From NCBI GenBank assembly GCA_018664745.1, contig JABJNS010000008.1, positions 1 through 10,625 on the forward strand: a DNA stretch of 10,625 bases, given 5' to 3'. Below, in pieces: positions 7,106 to 10,625 of the stretch. This DNA is from Flavobacteriales bacterium (lineage in GTDB: Bacteria > Bacteroidota > Bacteroidia > Flavobacteriales > BACL11). The translations under genes were made by a program, and so were the position numbers. Below the pieces are notes generated by a model. That model made no database searches. It was given only the letters and a program-made list of their open reading frames with translations, and was not told the DNA's origin. Each line of letters starts with the position of its first letter. Position 1 is the first letter of the stretch.

Positions 7106-7741
7106 GTGAATAAACAAGAAAGAACAAAACACTTCATAGCGCATTTTTCTGAAAATATGCCAGAAGCAAAAACAGAATTAGATTACACTAATGTTTTTGA
7201 GCTTACGGTTGCAGTAATCCTGTCAGCACAATGTACGGACAAGCGCGTAAATATTATTACTAAAGATTTATTTAAAGAAATGCCAACTGCTGAGGTAATG
7301 GCGGAGGCCTCTGTTGATGCTATTTTTGATTTAATAAAGTCATGTTCATATCCAAGAAATAAAGCAAAGCATTTGTCAGGAATGGCAAATATGCTAATGC
7401 AAGATTTTAATGCTGAAATCCCTGCTAACTTGGAAGATTTACAAAAACTACCAGGAGTAGGCCGAAAAACTGCTAATGTAGTAGGTTCAGTTTACTTTGA
7501 TATTCCTGCTATGCCAGTAGATACCCATGTATTTCGGGTAGCTGATAGAATAGGACTTACTACTAATGCCAAAAACCCTTTGCAGGCTGAATTGCAATTA
7601 CTAAAACTTTTCCCAACAGAAAAATTAAATATTGCCCATCATTGGTTGATATTGCACGGAAGGTACTTGTGTAAAGCAAGAAGACCTGAATGTGAAAGAT
7701 GTGGTATTACCAGTATCTGTAAGTACTTTTCGAAAAAGTAA
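7106..7741 (+). CDS. nth: Endonuclease III (DNA glycosylase/AP lyase)
   Basis: A bifunctional base-excision repair enzyme that removes oxidised pyrimidines and cleaves the backbone at the resulting abasic site. It has 211 residues, the same length as E. coli Nth, with collinear motifs. The helix-hairpin-helix LPGVGRKTANVV (115-126) contains the catalytic Lys121. Asp139 in VDTHVFR is the second catalytic residue. The iron-sulfur cluster ligands have the classic C-X6-C-X2-C-X5-C spacing at 189, 196, 199 and 205. GTG 7106 is chosen because the N-terminus MNKQERTKHFIAHF aligns with the E. coli start and the next ATG (7157) would delete the first helix. There is no ribosome binding site and almost no room for a leader. 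The recA -33 element begins just after the stop codon. Confidence 0.98.
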   Translation: MNKQERTKHFIAHFSENMPEAKTELDYTNVFELTVAVILSAQCTDKRVNIITKDLFKEMPTAEVMAEASVDAIFDLIKSCSYPRNKAKHLSGMANMLMQDFNAEIPANLEDLQKLPGVGRKTANVVGSVYFDIPAMPVDTHVFRVADRIGLTTNAKNPLQAELQLLKLFPTEKLNIAHHWLILHGRYLCKARRPECERCGITSICKYFSKK

Positions 7742-7742
7742 T

Positions 7743-7772
7743 TTTGTTAATAAAACTAGCATCATATTTTTG
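7743..7772 (+). promoter_or_regulatory. Promoter of recA (-33 TTTG, -7 TATTTTTG)
   Basis: TTTG at 7743-7746 and TATTTTTG at 7765-7772 are 18 bases apart, a full Bacteroidota housekeeping promoter. Transcription would start near 7778, about 39 bases before ATG 7817. The -33 element begins 2 bases after the nth stop codon. No match to the E. coli (CTG-N10-CAG) or Gram-positive (CGAAC-N4-GTTCG) LexA box is seen here. Confidence 0.7.
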
Positions 7773-7775
7773 ATG
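7760..7775. repeat. Short inverted repeat spanning the recA -7 element
   Basis: CATCA (7760-7764) and TGATG (7771-7775) form a 5-bp inverted repeat with a 6-base spacer that brackets the -7 box. The placement suits a repressor operator, but the arms are short and could arise by chance in AT-rich DNA. Confidence 0.3.
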
Positions 7776-7816
7776 TTTATCTAAGAATTTCGCTAATTTG
7801 TATAAAATATATAGCT

Positions 7817-8818
7817 ATGAGTAAAAATGAAAAAAATGCTAAATTAAAAGCATTAGAACTTACCTTAGGTAAGTTAGAAAAATCTTACGGAAAAGGAGTC
7901 GTAATGAAGTTAGGAGATAAGGTAGTAGAGGATATTGAAGCTATACCTACTGGTTCAATTGGTTTGGATTTAGCTCTTGGAATAGGTGGGTTTCCTAGAG
8001 GAAGAGTAATTGAAATATACGGACCTGAATCTTCTGGAAAAACTACTTTAACAATACATGCAATTGCAGAGGTGCAAAAGCAAGGAGGAATTGCAGCTTT
8101 TATTGATGCTGAACATGCTTTTGATGCTGCTTATGCCGCAAACTTAGGTGTTGATGTAGATAATTTATACATTTCTCAACCTGATAATGGTGAACAAGCT
8201 TTAGAGGTTGCTGATCATTTAATTAGCTCTGGAGCAGTGGATTTAGTTATTGTTGATTCTGTAGCGGCTCTTACACCAAAATCAGAAATAGAAGGAGAAA
8301 TGGGAGATTCTAAAATGGGTCTACATGCTCGTTTAATGTCGCAAGCACTTAGGAAACTGACTGCAACTATTAGTAAAACTCAATGTACAGTTATCTTTAT
8401 TAATCAGATTAGAATGAAGATTGGAGTTATGTTCGGAAATCCTGAAACAACTACAGGTGGTAATGCACTTAAGTTTTATTCTTCAGTGCGTTTGGATATC
8501 AGAAGAATAGGTGCAATTAAGAATGGAGAGGACATTATTGGTAATAGAACAAGGGTGAAAGTGGTGAAAAATAAAGTAGCTCCACCTTTCCGAAAAGTTG
8601 AGTTTGATATTATGTTTGGAGAAGGAATTTCTCGTTCAGGAGAGGTTTTGGATAAAGCTGTTGATTTAGATGTTGTGAAAAAAGCAGGTTCATGGTTTAG
8701 TTATGGGGATACAAAACTAGGACAGGGGCGTGATGCTGTAAAACAAATGATTGCTGATAATCCTGAACTTTCTGAGGAAATTGAAACTAAAATTAAAGAA
8801 GCTTTAACTCAAGAATAA
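7817..8818 (+). CDS. recA: Recombinase A
   Basis: The ATP-dependent strand-exchange protein of homologous recombination, which forms filaments on single-stranded DNA. It has 333 residues against 353 in E. coli, mainly through a shorter C-terminal tail; the remaining tail (PELSEEIETKIKEALTQE) is still rich in acidic residues. Key motifs: Walker A GPESSGKTT (69-77), Walker B VDLVIVD (141-147), the L1 region around EGEMGDSKMGLHARLMSQA, NQIRMKIGVMFGNPETTTGG covering the start of L2 (196-215), and KNKVAPPF (251-258). No intein or frameshift is present. It has its own promoter and no terminator behind it, and the lipoprotein gene begins 6 bases after the stop, so the three genes from recA to yqeY are probably one operon. 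Confidence 0.99.
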   Translation: MSKNEKNAKLKALELTLGKLEKSYGKGVVMKLGDKVVEDIEAIPTGSIGLDLALGIGGFPRGRVIEIYGPESSGKTTLTIHAIAEVQKQGGIAAFIDAEHAFDAAYAANLGVDVDNLYISQPDNGEQALEVADHLISSGAVDLVIVDSVAALTPKSEIEGEMGDSKMGLHARLMSQALRKLTATISKTQCTVIFINQIRMKIGVMFGNPETTTGGNALKFYSSVRLDIRRIGAIKNGEDIIGNRTRVKVVKNKVAPPFRKVEFDIMFGEGISRSGEVLDKAVDLDVVKKAGSWFSYGDTKLGQGRDAVKQMIADNPELSEEIETKIKEALTQE

Positions 8819-8824
8819 GTATTG

Positions 8825-9847
8825 ATGATGCGTAATATTGCATTTGCTGCTGCCATTTTATTATCGGCTTGTGGGGTTAAGGATACTGATAAGAATAAAA
8901 AATCAGAGATTGTTTTGCTATCTGAAAGTATTCAGAATGACCCAACGAATACGGCTTTATTACTAGATAGAGCTAAGTATAATAAGAATCGCAATAATTT
9001 AGAATCAGTATTATTTGATTTAAATCAATGTGTTAAGTTGGATTCTTTAAATAATACATTTCATTATGCTGTGGCTGAGGTTTATTTTGAACTTTCTAAA
9101 AAACCTAATGCAAACGGAAAATATCCAGGATTGGTAAAGCACCACCTTACTAAGGCAATAAAGCTGAATGAGAAAGATGAAAAATCTCAAGCTTTATTAG
9201 GTGAATTGCTACTGGCTTATGCAAAATATAAAGAAGCAATTGAACATTTTAATTCGTCTTTGAAAATTGAATATAACCAGGCGAAAACGCATATGCTTAT
9301 GGGTTATGCTTTTAAACAATTAGGACAAGATGATAACGCAATTAATTGTTTTAGAAATGCTGTAAATGTTGATCCTGAGTTTAAAGAAGCTTTTGTTCAG
9401 CTTGGTCAGATGTTTCATGTGAGGGGTGATACATCAGCATTAATCTATTATAATAATGCTTTGCAATTAGATCCTTCTGATGAAATGACACTTTATAATA
9501 AGGCATTGTTTTATCAAAGTATTAAGGAATGGAATGCTGCATTGGAGGCTTATGCTGATTTGCATAAAGTTGATTATACGCACAGTAGCGGACATTATAA
9601 TAAAGGATTTATTCATATGGAATTAGAACTTTATGATATTGCAGCTAATAATTTTGCTGATGCTATTTATTCTAATTCTGAATTTTATGAAGCATATTAT
9701 TCTAGAGGGAATTGTTTTGAAACGCTAGGAAATATAAAACAAGCAGAAATAGATTATAAAAGAGCAATTGAAATTAATCCAGAGTATACTTTTGCTATTG
9801 AGGCACTGGAGCAACTGCAATTAAAAAATAAAACATTTAATAAATAA
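8825..9847 (+). CDS. TPR-repeat lipoprotein
   Basis: A 340-residue predicted lipoprotein made almost entirely of tetratricopeptide repeats. The N-terminus MMRNIAFAAAILLSACG is a lipoprotein signal with lipobox LSAC and lipidated Cys16, so it is probably anchored in the inner or outer membrane facing the periplasm. ATG 8825 (or 8828) is preferred over the upstream TTG at 8822; all are in frame and give the same mature protein. From about residue 35 onward roughly eight TPR-like helix pairs follow, several ending in the typical A-hydrophobic-x-hydrophobic-NP/DP motif, such as CFRNAVNVDPEFKEAFVQLG and YKRAIEINPEY. TPR proteins mediate protein-protein contacts; no catalytic domain is present and no partner can be named. 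The stop codon overlaps the yqeY start (TAATG). Confidence 0.93.
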   Translation: MMRNIAFAAAILLSACGVKDTDKNKKSEIVLLSESIQNDPTNTALLLDRAKYNKNRNNLESVLFDLNQCVKLDSLNNTFHYAVAEVYFELSKKPNANGKYPGLVKHHLTKAIKLNEKDEKSQALLGELLLAYAKYKEAIEHFNSSLKIEYNQAKTHMLMGYAFKQLGQDDNAINCFRNAVNVDPEFKEAFVQLGQMFHVRGDTSALIYYNNALQLDPSDEMTLYNKALFYQSIKEWNAALEAYADLHKVDYTHSSGHYNKGFIHMELELYDIAANNFADAIYSNSEFYEAYYSRGNCFETLGNIKQAEIDYKRAIEINPEYTFAIEALEQLQLKNKTFNK

Positions 9848-10296
9848 TGACTGTACAGGACCAAATAACAAACGATATCAAGGAGGCAATGAAAGCCAAA
9901 AATGTAGATAAGCTAGCAGCACTAAGGGCTGTGAAATCTGCAATAATGTTAGAAGCTACAAAAGAGGGTATTCCAGAAGTTTCTGATGAGGTTTCTTTAA
10001 AGTTAATTGCAAAATTAGTTAAGCAAAGAAAAGATTCAGCTGCAATTTTTACAGAACAAAACCGTCCTGATTTAGCAGTTGATGAAGTAAATCAATTGGC
10101 TTACCTAGAACCTTATTTACCTGCTCAAATGAGTGAGGAAGAAGTAAGGAAGATTGTACAAGAAGTTATTGCTAAGGTAGGTGCATCATCACCTGCTGAT
10201 ATGGGAAAATGCATGGGGCCGCTTATGGGTAGGCTTAACGGAAAAGCAGATGGTGTGCTTATTTCTAAACTAGTTAGAGAGGAATTAAGTAAATAG
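9847..10296 (+). CDS. yqeY: GatB/YqeY family protein
   Basis: A 149-residue cytoplasmic protein of the YqeY family. It carries the recognisable family segments: an N-terminal DIKEAMKAKNVDKLAALRAVKSA helix pair in two parts, KLVKQRKDSAAIF, YLEPYLPAQMSEEEVRKIV and the C-terminal DMGKCMGPLMGRLNGKADG with LISKLVREEL. The C-terminal part resembles the tRNA-binding tail domain of GatB, the amidotransferase that corrects Glu-tRNA(Gln). YqeY itself lacks a catalytic domain and its role is not established. It is translationally coupled to the TPR lipoprotein gene by a one-base overlap and ends the recA transcript. Confidence 0.95.
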   Translation: MTVQDQITNDIKEAMKAKNVDKLAALRAVKSAIMLEATKEGIPEVSDEVSLKLIAKLVKQRKDSAAIFTEQNRPDLAVDEVNQLAYLEPYLPAQMSEEEVRKIVQEVIAKVGASSPADMGKCMGPLMGRLNGKADGVLISKLVREELSK

Positions 10297-10320
10297 ATTA
10301 AGAAAAATATAGAAAATAAA

Positions 10321-10353
10321 AAAAGGCGAACAAATGTTCGCCTTTTCTTTTTT
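10321..10353. terminator. Bidirectional terminator between yqeY and rplT
   Basis: An 11-bp perfect stem (10321-10331 with 10336-10346, core GGCGAAC/GTTCGCC) closes the loop AAAT. T-rich tails follow on the plus strand (10343-10353) and, because of the A-rich stretch at 10316-10324, on the minus strand too. It sits between two convergent genes and can end both transcripts. Confidence 0.93.
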
Positions 10354-10370
10354 AGCACCAACTAAAAAAT

Positions 10371-10625
10371 TTATTTTACTTTATCCACAACTGCTTTAAA
10401 AGCTTCTGGATGGTTCATTGCTAAATCAGCTAAAACCTTTCTGTTAAGTTCAATTCCATTTGCATGGATTTTCCCCATAAATTGTGAGTAAGACATTCCG
10501 TGTAATCTTGTCCCTGCATTAATTCTTGCAATCCATAATGCACGGAAAGTTCTCTTTTTGTTTTTTCTATCACGGTATGCATATTGCATTCCTTTTTCTA
10601 CAGCATTCTTTGCTACTGTATGTAC
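10371..10625 (-). CDS. rplT: 50S ribosomal protein L20 (C-terminal part; 5' end outside window)
   Basis: The C-terminal 84 residues are visible, from VHTVAKNAVEKGMQYAYRDR at the window edge to DLAMNHPEAFKAVVDKVK and TAA (10373-10371 on the minus strand). The frame is open through base 10625, so the methionine in the GMQYAY segment is internal. L20 is normally about 114 residues, so some 30 N-terminal residues are missing. Motifs RTFRALWIARINAG and MSYSQFMGK are diagnostic. L20 binds 23S rRNA early in large-subunit assembly. It is usually last in an infC-rpmI-rplT operon; the terminator just downstream here fits that. Confidence 0.98.
   Translation of the reverse strand, partial: VHTVAKNAVEKGMQYAYRDRKNKKRTFRALWIARINAGTRLHGMSYSQFMGKIHANGIELNRKVLADLAMNHPEAFKAVVDKVK

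Noticed and set aside
8822..8824. TTG as the start of the TPR lipoprotein.
   Set aside because: Two ATG codons follow immediately in frame and give a normal lipoprotein signal.
10327..10340. CGAACAAATGTTCG is an exact match to the Gram-positive LexA (SOS) box consensus.
   Set aside because: It is the core of a terminator hairpin with T-rich tails between two convergent gene ends, not near any promoter; the match follows from the hairpin's own symmetry.
10125..10361. Minus-strand frame over the yqeY 3' end and the terminator.
   Set aside because: It is antisense to yqeY and reads through the terminator hairpin.

Overview
The window is AT-rich bacterial DNA from a member of the Bacteroidota, most likely Flavobacteriales or a close relative. 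Four things support this. Two genes end in type IX secretion (T9SS) sorting domains. Every recognisable promoter carries the Bacteroidota -7 element TAnnTTTG, and no gene has a clear Shine-Dalgarno sequence. The sigma factor, UvrA, RecA and L20 proteins all read as Bacteroidota versions. No mobile elements, CRISPR arrays or RNA genes were found, and no gene-free stretch exceeds about 155 bases.

Left part (1-3253, + strand). The window opens inside the 3' end of a secreted multidomain protein with a T9SS type A tail, closed by a strong terminator. A gingipain-like (C25) cysteine peptidase follows, with its own signal peptide and T9SS tail. Its stop codon overlaps the start of ruvX (TAATG). In this sequence ruvX is broken by a single missing base near 3114, which separates the first catalytic acid from the other two.

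Middle (3254-7047). uvrA lies on the minus strand and meets ruvX stop codon to stop codon with no spacer. Its promoter is back to back with that of an ECF-type sigma factor on the plus strand. The sigma gene is followed by a 67-residue protein of unknown function and a terminator.

Right part (7063-10625). nth (endonuclease III) starts on GTG immediately after a -7 element, so its mRNA is probably leaderless. recA has its own promoter with both elements and heads a likely operon with a TPR lipoprotein and a YqeY-family protein. A terminator usable in both directions separates yqeY from the convergent 3' part of rplT (ribosomal protein L20), which runs off the window.

Taken together this is mostly a housekeeping DNA-repair neighbourhood: RuvX (possible Holliday junction resolution or rRNA maturation), UvrA (nucleotide excision), Nth (base excision) and RecA (recombination), with a sigma factor embedded in it. 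Two secreted T9SS cargo genes lie beside it. I found no convincing novel multi-gene system. The points most worth a second look are the ruvX frameshift, the lysine-gingipain-like peptidase, the sigma factor with its unexplained small partner, and the leaderless arrangement at nth.
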